Of a stretch of DNA of 48,024 bases, positions 16,732-24,214 are shown piece after piece. The notes under the pieces were generated by a model. The model worked only from the letters and a program-made list of their open reading frames with translations, had not been told where the DNA came from and did no database searches. The DNA lies in the NCBI GenBank assembly GCA_016928525.1, contig JAFGKO010000162.1, positions 1-48,024 of the forward strand. The letters run 5' to 3'. This DNA is from Anaerolineales bacterium. Its GTDB lineage: Bacteria > Chloroflexota > Anaerolineae > Anaerolineales > Villigracilaceae. Numbering within the stretch: the stretch's first letter is position 1; every line of letters begins with the position of its first letter. Both the position numbers and the translations under genes were made by a program.

Positions 16732-17303
16732 TCCCCTATGAAAAAGCGCATGATGGGACGGGTTTCCGAACGCCTGGCTACCTCGACAAAACCTGCTTTT
16801 TCAAAAGCTGCGGCCGTACCATGATAGATGAACACGGGGGGCATATCCTTCTTTACATCGACCGGATACCCTTCAACGATCTTGCCACCCTGATCTTGGA
16901 CATATTCAACAGCAGCCTTTAGCAGTTCCACGGTCAAACCCTGACGGCGGGCCTGCTTCGCCACAAAAAAGCAAGTTACCGACCAGACGTCTGCATCGTC
17001 CACTGGCTTGAGCACGCGCGAGTGAGCCAGCCTGGAATAAGCCGAGCGCGGCTCGACCGCGACCCAACCGACAGGTTCATCGCCCAGGTAAGCCAGCAAG
17101 CCTGGAACAATACCTGAGTCCACAATCGACTTTTGCATCTGGCGCGCTGGTTCGCCTGTATTCTCCTCGAAGGCCTTGCCTCGCAATTTCCAGAACATGC
17201 ACCAGCAACCGCCACAGGCTCCACGCGGGCCAAAGAGACGTTCGAAATCGGCGAACCGACTCGAGGTCAAGGAGTGGAACGAGAAAGACGCTGAGCCAGA
17301 CAT
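16728..17303 (-). CDS. GNAT family N-acetyltransferase with a Cys-rich entry motif
   Basis: 191 residues. The N-terminal part has GPRGACGGCWCMFW (about 26-39), with three cysteines in seven residues, a pattern seen in a subgroup of GNAT proteins from Chloroflexota and Actinobacteria. The acetyl-CoA binding region is VWSVTCFFVAKQARRQGLT (about 106-124), in which ARRQGLT fits the Q/R-x-x-G-x-G/A loop, and the final strand includes EKAGFVEVAR. Substrate is unknown; its coupling to three GT-C membrane proteins suggests it may acetylate a sugar or aminosugar precursor, but it could equally be an unrelated passenger. The upstream 80 bases contain no clear promoter beyond a CATAAT. Confidence 0.85.
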   Translation of the reverse strand: MSGSASFSFHSLTSSRFADFERLFGPRGACGGCWCMFWKLRGKAFEENTGEPARQMQKSIVDSGIVPGLLAYLGDEPVGWVAVEPRSAYSRLAHSRVLKPVDDADVWSVTCFFVAKQARRQGLTVELLKAAVEYVQDQGGKIVEGYPVDVKKDMPPVFIYHGTAAAFEKAGFVEVARRSETRPIMRFFIGD

Positions 17304-17386
17304 TTATGGAACGAGTGCCGCAATCACTAAGATAGTGGAGCGATTATGGAAAATATTTTTTGCAACCAGGATTTCATCCTTATATC

Positions 17387-18298
17387 TTAAGGCTTTTGCG
17401 GTACAAGCAATTGCAAACGTCCGGGTTGGATCGAATAGTCGAAATCCTGTACGTAATCGGGGAATAATTCGCCATCTGTATGCGCCGGTGAAGGATGGTC
17501 CAGGTGGATATTCACTTTCTTCGAGTGGACTTCGTACATGCCCTCCATCTCGACATAATTGCCTTTGCCTTCATTGAATGCACGCGGCAACGCCTGGAAC
17601 AAACCCAGTCGGGTGCCCCGGTAGCCAAACGCCAGGGTCAATTTGCCATCAGTCAGGTCAGCGTGCGGGGTCATGAAAAAACCGCCCGTGCGCCGGCCGT
17701 TCCCAACCGAGACCAGCGAGAGCGGGCCGTTATACTCGCCATCATCCCATTTAACTTCGCCATTCCATTCGGGCTTATCCATAATGGCCCACACTGCCGC
17801 AACCAGATAACGAACCATGCCTTTGATCCATTGGATGCGCTCATGTTTGGTCGTGACATAGGGTTCGAGACCAGCAGCCGAATTATTGATAAAGAAACGC
17901 CCATTCAAGACTCCCAGATCGATTGCGCGCGTCTTTCCCGCAGCGATAACTTGAGCCGCAACTTTAAAGTCTTCGGACATATTCGCATTGAATACAAAAT
18001 CATTCGCTGAACCAAGCGGCATTATCCCAAAGGGGCCAAGCGGGCTTTTATCGGATGTAGCAGCGCGCGCCATCCCATTGACCGTCTCACCGATGGTGCC
18101 ATCGCCGCCTGCTGCAATGATAGGTGAAAAACCAGCACGCGCAGCTTCCTCGGCCAGTTCCACCACATGGCCTTTGCGCTGCGAGACCGCTAATTCAAAC
18201 TCTACGCCAGCAGCCTTGAGCGCCGCTTCGGCTTCCGGCCAACGCGCCTGGGATTTCCAGCGATTCGAGTAGGGATTCAAAATGACCTTAGCAACCAT
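17387..18298 (-). CDS. Diacylglycerol/lipid kinase family protein (DAGK catalytic domain, YegS/DgkB type)
   Basis: 303 residues. The NAD-kinase-like N-terminal domain has NPYSNR near residue 8 and the nucleotide loop GGDGTIGETVNG (64-75). LGSANDF is seen near 95-101. The C-terminal beta-sandwich contains the conserved LVSVGNGRRTGGFF stretch and DGKLTL, followed by HTDGE near the end, the usual substrate-site motif (H-x-D-G-E). All key motifs are intact. Members phosphorylate diacylglycerol or related lipids in the cytoplasmic leaflet and recycle lipid carriers. It begins ten bases after the EamA-type transporter gene on the same strand, and the two probably form an operon. Confidence 0.92.
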   Translation of the reverse strand: MVAKVILNPYSNRWKSQARWPEAEAALKAAGVEFELAVSQRKGHVVELAEEAARAGFSPIIAAGGDGTIGETVNGMARAATSDKSPLGPFGIMPLGSANDFVFNANMSEDFKVAAQVIAAGKTRAIDLGVLNGRFFINNSAAGLEPYVTTKHERIQWIKGMVRYLVAAVWAIMDKPEWNGEVKWDDGEYNGPLSLVSVGNGRRTGGFFMTPHADLTDGKLTLAFGYRGTRLGLFQALPRAFNEGKGNYVEMEGMYEVHSKKVNIHLDHPSPAHTDGELFPDYVQDFDYSIQPGRLQLLVPQKP

Positions 18299-18307
18299 GC
18301 GAGTATT

Positions 18308-19183
18308 TTACTCTGATTTCCCACTCCGCAACTGAGTCAAAAGTACGCCGCCTAATATCAATATACAACCACCAATTTGGATCAATGTTAGCGTTTCGGA
18401 CAAAAACAACCAGGCGGATAACACCGCGAAGACAGCCTCCAGGCTCAGGATGAGCGCCGCGTCGGTCGGCGGAGTAAAACGCTGCGCCCAAACCTGTAAT
18501 GTGTACCCGATACCGACCGAAAACATCGCCGTGTAGACCACCGCCCCAATGACCGCTTCATTGATCAGTGGCTTTTCTAGAATGAAACCGGCGAATAGAT
18601 TTAGAAATCCAGCTATGATAAATTGTCCCACCGCAAACGGGATGGATTCGAAGTGCAGTGCAAATTTACCCAGCAGGACAAGGTGCAATGCCCAGAACAA
18701 CGCCCCGGCCAATTCCAGCGCATCCCCTTTCTGGACTTTGAAACTGCCAGCCGTCGAAAGTAGATAGGCCCCTGCCCCAGCCATGATGATCGCCATCACT
18801 GCCAACCAGCGCGGACGTTCGCGCCAGCCGATCCACAAAACAAACGGCACGATGACAACTGACAAACTGGTGATAAAGCCAGCGTTCCCGGCTGTGGTGA
18901 ATTGGAGACCTGCCTGCTGTAAGGCCGAAGCGACAAATAAGATCGCGCCAGCGATACCCATCCAAAGCCATTGTTCCCGCGGGATTGTTTTTTGTTTCCG
19001 AACGAACGGCAACAGAATCAGTGCGCCCAGCAAAAAGCGCATCCCATTGAAATAGTAGACGCTTCCCTGCGCGCCGACAATGCGCTGGAAAACAAAGGCG
19101 CTGCCCCACAACATCGATACGAACAGTAATGTCAGGTCCGCTTTGAGGCGCATCTGCCTATTGTACGTCAATTCGAATTCCAT
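18308..19183 (-). CDS. EamA/DMT family transporter
   Basis: 291 residues with ten predicted membrane segments in two EamA repeats (about 14-140 and 155-288). The first repeat has LLFVSMLWGSAFV, the common EamA opening, and the second ends with LTLIQIGGCILILGGVLL. DMT exporters move small metabolites such as amino acids or nucleosides; the substrate cannot be read from sequence. The ATG at 19183 lacks a strong ribosome binding site. An alternative ATG at 19153 (M11) falls closer to the first membrane helix. The gene is divergent from the MoxR gene at 19254. Confidence 0.88.
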   Translation of the reverse strand: MEFELTYNRQMRLKADLTLLFVSMLWGSAFVFQRIVGAQGSVYYFNGMRFLLGALILLPFVRKQKTIPREQWLWMGIAGAILFVASALQQAGLQFTTAGNAGFITSLSVVIVPFVLWIGWRERPRWLAVMAIIMAGAGAYLLSTAGSFKVQKGDALELAGALFWALHLVLLGKFALHFESIPFAVGQFIIAGFLNLFAGFILEKPLINEAVIGAVVYTAMFSVGIGYTLQVWAQRFTPPTDAALILSLEAVFAVLSAWLFLSETLTLIQIGGCILILGGVLLTQLRSGKSE

Positions 19184-19202
19184 CTCAGATTCTCATCCTC
19201 CG

Positions 19203-19233
19203 TTAACACCTTTTTATCTAAAAAGGGTATACT
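19203..19233 (+). promoter_or_regulatory. Candidate promoter for the moxR/VWA genes
   Basis: TTAACA (19203-19208) and TATACT (19228-19233) are separated by 19 bases, slightly longer than ideal. They are the best match upstream of the MoxR start at 19254, with a predicted leader of about 14 bases. Confidence 0.4.
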
Positions 19234-19253
19234 AACTCCAATACAGGTGCTGC

Positions 19254-20222
19254 ATGAATAATCCTTTTACATCCACAGACACAGTCAAATCTGCGCTTTC
19301 GGCGCAGAAATATATCCCATCAGATGAAATCGCGACCATCGTATACCTGGCGCAGAAATTGGGGAAACCACTGCTGACGGAGGGGCCTGCAGGCGTAGGC
19401 AAAACCGAGCTAGCGAAAGCCATCGCTGGAGCGACCGGGCGTGAACTGATCCGCTTGCAATGCTATGAAGGGCTGGATGAATCCAAGGCGTTATACGAAT
19501 GGGAATACTCCAAGCAGTTGCTATACACCCAATTATTACGGGACAAACTCAACGACACGCTCGGTAAAGCCGAATCCCTGACCGAGGCCGCGGACAGGCT
19601 TGCCAACGAAGAAGATGTGTTCTTCTCGAACCGCTTCCTGCTTCAACGCCCGCTGTTGCGCGCTATCCTGAACGAACAGCCGACCGTGCTGCTGATCGAT
19701 GAAATCGACCGCGCCGATGCTGAGTTCGAAGCCTTCCTGCTGGAAGTGTTGAGCGACTTCCAGGTGTCCATCCCCGAACTGGGGACGCTGGCCGCGAAGC
19801 ACAAACCTTTTGTCGTGTTGACCTCCAACAACACCCGCGAGTTATCCGAAGCGCTCAAGCGCCGCTGCCTGTACCTGTTCATCGATTACCCGACCCTCGA
19901 AGCCGAACTGTCTGTTGTGCGCTTGAAAGTCCCCGATTTGAACCCCAAGCTGGCCCGCCAGGCTGTGGAATTTGTCCAGCGCCTGCGCAATACCGAGATG
20001 CGCAAGTCGCCCTCCATTAGCGAAACGCTGGATTGGGCCAATGCGCTGGTTACCCTCAACGCGCAAAACATCGATCAAGAAGTCATGGCTGAAACCATGT
20101 CCGTGCTGCTCAAGCATGAGGCGGATTTGCAGAAAGCCAAACGCATCTTGATGTCACCGCCGCCACAGCAACCACCCTCGAGGCCGCGGCCGGATGAGTT
20201 TGGGAGGTTTTCTGGGAATTAA
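19254..20222 (+). CDS. MoxR-type AAA+ ATPase (CoxD-like)
   Basis: 322 residues. Walker A is EGPAGVGKTEL (43-53), Walker B is VLLIDEIDRAD (145-155), and the sensor 1 region is VVLTSNNTRELSEALKRRC (about 188-206). The AAA lid continues through SISETLDWANAL. The C terminus is a Pro-rich tail (PPPQQPPSRPRP). MoxR ATPases work with VWA-domain partners to insert cofactors or remodel protein complexes; the CoxD/CoxE pair does this for carbon monoxide dehydrogenase. The VWA partner follows at 20365, but no dehydrogenase genes are in the window, so the client is unknown. The pair is interrupted by a 142-base gap with two palindromes. Confidence 0.93.
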   Translation: MNNPFTSTDTVKSALSAQKYIPSDEIATIVYLAQKLGKPLLTEGPAGVGKTELAKAIAGATGRELIRLQCYEGLDESKALYEWEYSKQLLYTQLLRDKLNDTLGKAESLTEAADRLANEEDVFFSNRFLLQRPLLRAILNEQPTVLLIDEIDRADAEFEAFLLEVLSDFQVSIPELGTLAAKHKPFVVLTSNNTRELSEALKRRCLYLFIDYPTLEAELSVVRLKVPDLNPKLARQAVEFVQRLRNTEMRKSPSISETLDWANALVTLNAQNIDQEVMAETMSVLLKHEADLQKAKRILMSPPPQQPPSRPRPDEFGRFSGN

Positions 20223-20231
20223 GTTTCACCG

Positions 20232-20347
20232 CTGGTCGAGTAGCCCCGCGTGATTTTCGCGGGGCATATCGAGACCAGATGTAAGCAGAAGTGATTTGGG
20301 TAGTGGTGGTTTCGATACGGCGGACGAACACCGCCTACTCAACCACC
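20232..20347. repeat. Two REP-like palindromic elements in opposite orientation
   Basis: Element 1 (20232-20278) has an inner stem gccccgcg/cgcggggc (20243-20250, 20258-20265) enclosed by ctggtc and gaccag. Element 2 (20305-20347) has an inner stem ggcgg/ccgcc (20319-20323, 20331-20335) enclosed by ggtggtt and aaccacc. The reverse complement of element 2 follows the same scheme as element 1: GGTyGAGTAG, variable stem, TATCGArACC. So these are two divergent copies of one repeat, head-to-head as in BIMEs. They separate the moxR and VWA genes and may attenuate transcription between them. Confidence 0.7.
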
Positions 20348-20364
20348 TTTGTAAGGAAATATAT

Positions 20365-21741
20365 ATGGAATCCCGCATCTTACAGTTGATCTCCGCCTTA
20401 CGCGCCAGCGGGGTGCGCGTGTCGCTGGCCGAAAGCGCGGAAGCGTTCTCCGCAGTCGATTTGATGGGCGTCCAGGACCGCGAGCATTTTCGTCTATCGT
20501 TACGCGCAACGCTTATTAAAGATATACGCGAAATCCCTGTATTCGACAAACTCTTCCCGCTCTTTTTCAGCTCCGGCCAGCCGCCGATGATGGGCAGAAA
20601 TCCGATGGATGACATGACGCCCGAGGAAGCGCAGATGCTGGCAGATGCATTGCGGCAAATGGCTGAGAACCTCCGTCAGCGAGTGGAGAGGCTGATGAAC
20701 GGCGAGCAACTATCCAGGTCCGAGTTGGAAGCGCTGGCGCAGATGGTCGGGCTGAACCGGAGTGATGACCTGCGTCATCAAAACTGGATGGCGCAACGCA
20801 TGCTGCGCGCGCTGGCCTTCCCTGAAGTGCGCCAGGCCTTGCAGGAGCTGATGGAGCAACTAGAACAGATGGGCATGAGCGGCGAGCGCGTCCAGCAAGT
20901 CCGCGAACGCATCCAGCAGAACATGCAGGGGATTGAGCAGCAGATCAGCCAGTTCTCCGGGGAGCGCATCGCCGAAAACCTGAGCCTGCGACCGCCGTCG
21001 GAGGGCGTGGATGGGTTGATGAACCGCCCGTTCCACGCGCTAACGGATGCAGACAAAAAAGTGTTGCAGCGCGAAGTCAAACGCCTGGCGGCAGCGCTGC
21101 GTACGCGCATTGCCCTGCGCCAGAAACGCGCCAAAAGCGGACAACTGGATCCCAAGGCCACCATCCGCGCCAATCTGAAATATCATGGCGTGCCGATGGA
21201 ATTGCGCCACCGTGACCGCACACGCAAACCCAGGATCGTTGTCATTTGCGACATCAGTACTTCCATGCGTTTTTGCTCGGAGTTAATGCTGAGTTTCTTG
21301 TTCGCCTTGCAGGGACAGGTGCGCAAAACGCACGCCTTTGCCTTCATCGACCACCTAGAATATATTTCGGACGATTTCGCTGGCCATGACGCAGACGAGG
21401 CCATCGCCAGCGTACTGCTACGTATGCCGCCCGGCTACTACAGCACCGACCTGGGTTGGTCACTGAACGACTTTCAAAACGAATACATGGACACGCTCAA
21501 TGGGCAAACGACGCTCATCGTCGTCGGTGATGGGCGCAATAACTACAACGACCCACGCCTGGACGTTTTCTCCACGATGTCCCGCCGCGCCGCACGGACC
21601 ATCTGGCTGAATCCCGAACCCCCAGCCATGTGGCACGGCGACAGCGACATGGCCAAATACGCACCGCTGTGTAATGACGTGCTGAAGGTGGGGAATTTAA
21701 GGGAGCTGGCGGAAGCGGTGGATGCGTTATTAGCGGGGTAG
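20365..21741 (+). CDS. VWA domain-containing CoxE-like protein
   Basis: 458 residues from ATG 20365, chosen because TAAGGA lies nine bases upstream and because an upstream in-frame start (20296) falls in the repeat spacer. The N-terminal half is helical and Gln/Arg-rich (about 85-250). The VWA domain is near residues 287-450: the MIDAS motif is CDISTSM (D-x-S-x-S, about 292-298), and later VVGDGRNN and TIWLNPEP give the third MIDAS Asp region and the usual CoxE late motif. It is the natural partner of the preceding MoxR ATPase. Family members chaperone metalloenzyme maturation; here no client is encoded nearby. Confidence 0.92.
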   Translation: MESRILQLISALRASGVRVSLAESAEAFSAVDLMGVQDREHFRLSLRATLIKDIREIPVFDKLFPLFFSSGQPPMMGRNPMDDMTPEEAQMLADALRQMAENLRQRVERLMNGEQLSRSELEALAQMVGLNRSDDLRHQNWMAQRMLRALAFPEVRQALQELMEQLEQMGMSGERVQQVRERIQQNMQGIEQQISQFSGERIAENLSLRPPSEGVDGLMNRPFHALTDADKKVLQREVKRLAAALRTRIALRQKRAKSGQLDPKATIRANLKYHGVPMELRHRDRTRKPRIVVICDISTSMRFCSELMLSFLFALQGQVRKTHAFAFIDHLEYISDDFAGHDADEAIASVLLRMPPGYYSTDLGWSLNDFQNEYMDTLNGQTTLIVVGDGRNNYNDPRLDVFSTMSRRAARTIWLNPEPPAMWHGDSDMAKYAPLCNDVLKVGNLRELAEAVDALLAG

Positions 21742-21786
21742 GTTTGGCCACAAAGAAGCACAAACTCTGCTGGTAACATTGTCCAA

Positions 21787-22932
21787 ATGGAAAACTTTCG
21801 TGTTGATATTCCCAAAATAGTCCTTGATGACCTCCGAACTCGCCTCTCACAAACAAGATGGCCCGACCAGGTCAGAGATGCGGGCTGGGATTACGGCACA
21901 GAACTTTCCTTTCTCAAAGGACTTTTCGATTACTGGTTGAATGAATTCGACTGGAGAAAACAGGAAGAAATCCTGAACAGGTATCCGCAATTCCTGGCGG
22001 AGATCAACGGGCTGAAAATCCACTTTGTATACGTGCGCGGGAAAGGGCCAAACCCGCTTCCTTTGGTCATCTCGCATGGTTGGCCCAGTTCGGTTTTCGA
22101 ATCATACAAGATCATCGAGCCGCTCACTGACCCGCAAGCACATGGCGGGGGTCCTGCTGACTCCTTTGACGTGATAGTTCCCTCCCTGCCTGGGTTTGGT
22201 TTTTCAGAGCGCCCCTCCGCGCGCGGCTTTATCCGGGTTGACAACCTGTGGCGGGTGCTCATGACGGAAATCTTGAGCTATCGCCGCTTCGTGGCACATG
22301 GGACAGACGTGGGCGCGAGGGTCACCAGCGCGCTGGGCAGGTTTCACAGCGATGTTGTTTCTGCCATTCACATCGCCTCCGTGGATCTGGGCTGGCCTGA
22401 TCCACTTCCAGATGATTTGTCGCCTGCCGAACACGATTACATCGCGCGGGTCGAAGCCTGGGAAAAGCGGGATGGCGCGTATGGGGAAATCCAGTCCACG
22501 CGGCCGCAAACCCTGGCCTACGGGCTCAACGACTCCCCCGCAGGCCTTGCCGCCTGGATCTTCGAAAAATATCGCGAGTGGAGTGACTGCAACGGAGATA
22601 TCGAAACGCGCTTTACGAAAGACGAATTGCTGACTAATATCACCATCTACTGGGTCACGCAGACGATCAATTCGTCCATGCGCAGATACTTTGAAGCCAG
22701 ACATAACCCGAATCCACATCCGCTCAGACCTGGAGAACGGATCGAAACGCCGGCCGGTATTGCCATGTTCCCCGGAGAAAAAGACCTGCTTGTCCCGCGA
22801 GAATTTGCAGAGCGGTGTTACAACATCCAACACTGGACGGACATGCCCAGGGGCGGCCATTTCCCTGCGCTTGAAGAGCCAGGCTTACTGGTCGAAGATA
22901 TTCGCACCTTCTTTCGAAAATATCGAAAGTGA
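21787..22932 (+). CDS. Epoxide hydrolase family protein (EHN domain, alpha/beta hydrolase)
   Basis: 381 residues. The N-terminal EHN domain (about 1-108) starts FRVDIPKIVLDDLRTRLSQT and contains the common RWPD. The hydrolase core has the oxyanion-hole motif SHGWPSS (96-102), and the predicted nucleophile is Asp174 in HGTDVGA, where related microsomal-type epoxide hydrolases usually have GGDWG/GSDWG. The acid is probably in PGEKDLLVP near residue 335, and the catalytic His is in GGHFPALEEP (about 357). Length is typical. It probably opens epoxides by hydrolysis, but the substrate is unknown. The ribosome binding site is weak. An insertion sequence lies 49 bases past its stop codon. Confidence 0.9.
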   Translation: MENFRVDIPKIVLDDLRTRLSQTRWPDQVRDAGWDYGTELSFLKGLFDYWLNEFDWRKQEEILNRYPQFLAEINGLKIHFVYVRGKGPNPLPLVISHGWPSSVFESYKIIEPLTDPQAHGGGPADSFDVIVPSLPGFGFSERPSARGFIRVDNLWRVLMTEILSYRRFVAHGTDVGARVTSALGRFHSDVVSAIHIASVDLGWPDPLPDDLSPAEHDYIARVEAWEKRDGAYGEIQSTRPQTLAYGLNDSPAGLAAWIFEKYREWSDCNGDIETRFTKDELLTNITIYWVTQTINSSMRRYFEARHNPNPHPLRPGERIETPAGIAMFPGEKDLLVPREFAERCYNIQHWTDMPRGGHFPALEEPGLLVEDIRTFFRKYRK

Positions 22933-22981
22933 GACAATGCAATCTTTCAAGACAAAGTTTTTTGTGGGGTTATTATCTAAT

Positions 22982-24075
22982 TAGGACTTACGCAAGACAC
23001 ATCTGAACGGCAGGCGATTTGAGTTGTTGGCGCAAATAATCATCCAGAAGGCTGTTCTTGACTTGATAGATGGTTCGTCCAGTTTCAACAGCTACTTGTT
23101 TGAGTCGCACCCAAACAAGAATGGCGCAACCGATATGATTTCTCACAATTCTGGCTTTCCGGCACTGGTTTCCTTCAATGCCAGTCAGCTGTTTGGTCTC
23201 GCGGTGAAATTGCTCGACTTTCCAGCGGAAGCCGCACACATCCTGTACGACCTCCACCTTGTCTTGCGCTATCTCGTTGGTCACGACATAGTCCGTGCGC
23301 TTGGTAGAAAGCACTACCCGGAAAACTTTCACCTTGTGGTCGGCAGGAAACCCTTTGATTTTGATGATCTTGCCATGTTGCTTTTCGTCTTTTGTCCAGC
23401 TCAAACTATCAACACGCTGGTAAGGGTTTGAGCCGCCAGAATCATCCACCTGTCGGTTATCTTTGAGTGGACAGTAGTAGATTTTGTCGAACTTTTCAAT
23501 TTGAAGCATCATTTCTTTGGTGGCATACCAAGTATCCATCAAAACAGCCCAAAAATCGAGTCGTTTTTGATAGACACAATTCAGCAGCATGTCTTGAACA
23601 TGGTCTAATTTTGTTTTGCCGTCTCCATCCGGGTCATAGATGCGATAGTCAATGATCCAGAATTGGTCGATTTGTGGATTGACATAGACACAAGTCACTA
23701 CACCAACACCTTTGATGACACCGTGTGCATTTCCACTGTACTGGCTCCTTACCAGTTCAATCTTGTGTGAAAAGTTCTTGTCAATGACAGTGTCGTCAAA
23801 AACCAGAAATCCGTAGGGCGTTTGGATAACTTGGACGCCAATGTTTTCCCAGACCAACCTGGGACGGACTTCATCTCCAGCCAGATACCGATTCGCCATA
23901 TCATGACTAAATTTCTCGGTATGCTCGGCATAGTTCGTGAGCGTATAATTGATGTGGCTCACAAGCAAATATTGGCAGTAATCTAATCGGGTTACGCGTT
24001 CTTTTCTTGGCCTCATCCCATAACAATAATGGCTTTACTGCCTATCGTCAATCTTCCAGTTTTGCGTAAGTCCTA
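22982..24075 (-). mobile_element. Complete insertion sequence, IS4/IS701-like, 1,094 bp
   Basis: Perfect 14-base terminal inverted repeats are seen: taggacttacgcaa at 22982-22995 and ttgcgtaagtccta at 24062-24075. Both ends are flanked by ctaat (22977-22981 and 24076-24080), a 5-bp target duplication, or a 4-bp ctaa plus a shared base (IS701 relatives favour YTAR). It holds one intact transposase gene. Nothing suggests that a gene was broken by the insertion: it lies between the epoxide hydrolase stop and the upstream region of the sensor kinase. Perfect ends and an intact gene suggest recent arrival. Confidence 0.9.
22988..24016 (-). CDS. DDE transposase, IS4/IS701-like
   Basis: 342 residues. 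The first Asp is in LVFDDTVID (about 71-79), the second in LMDTWYA (about 158-164), and the catalytic Glu is in RWKVEQFHRETK, which fits the IS4-type R-x3-E-x6-K signature. GIEGNQCRKARIVRNHIG follows, as in IS701-related transposases. The final codons (CLA then TAA) lie within the left terminal inverted repeat, so stop codon and repeat overlap. Length is a little shorter than many IS701 transposases (about 400) but no break is seen. The upstream flank before ATG 24016 is short, within the element itself. Confidence 0.9.
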   Translation of the reverse strand: MRPRKERVTRLDYCQYLLVSHINYTLTNYAEHTEKFSHDMANRYLAGDEVRPRLVWENIGVQVIQTPYGFLVFDDTVIDKNFSHKIELVRSQYSGNAHGVIKGVGVVTCVYVNPQIDQFWIIDYRIYDPDGDGKTKLDHVQDMLLNCVYQKRLDFWAVLMDTWYATKEMMLQIEKFDKIYYCPLKDNRQVDDSGGSNPYQRVDSLSWTKDEKQHGKIIKIKGFPADHKVKVFRVVLSTKRTDYVVTNEIAQDKVEVVQDVCGFRWKVEQFHRETKQLTGIEGNQCRKARIVRNHIGCAILVWVRLKQVAVETGRTIYQVKNSLLDDYLRQQLKSPAVQMCLA

Positions 24076-24153
24076 CTAATATTACAGCCAAAACCCACAG
24101 CCCACCTACCCTTACAAATTCGTAATATGTTCAGCAGTTTTGTCAAATATCAA

Positions 24154-24159
24154 TATAAT
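24154..24159 (+). promoter_or_regulatory. -10 box upstream of the 7TM-PAS kinase gene
   Basis: TATAAT at 24154-24159, with no strong -35 box. The predicted transcript start (about 24166) is downstream of an in-frame TTG at 24140, which supports ATG 24215 as the true start. The box lies 79 bases past the end of the insertion sequence. Confidence 0.4.
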
Positions 24160-24214
24160 TCAGGTTGGTAAGGAAATCCAGCTTGAATCATGTAAGGTTC
24201 AAGCAGAAGACTGC

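Noticed and set aside
20296..20364. Upstream in-frame start for the VWA protein
   Set aside because: It lies within a palindromic repeat and lacks a ribosome binding site, whereas 20365 has TAAGGA at good spacing.
24140..24214. TTG start for the 7TM-PAS kinase
   Set aside because: It lies upstream of a TATAAT that would be its own promoter, and the extra residues are not part of the membrane domain.
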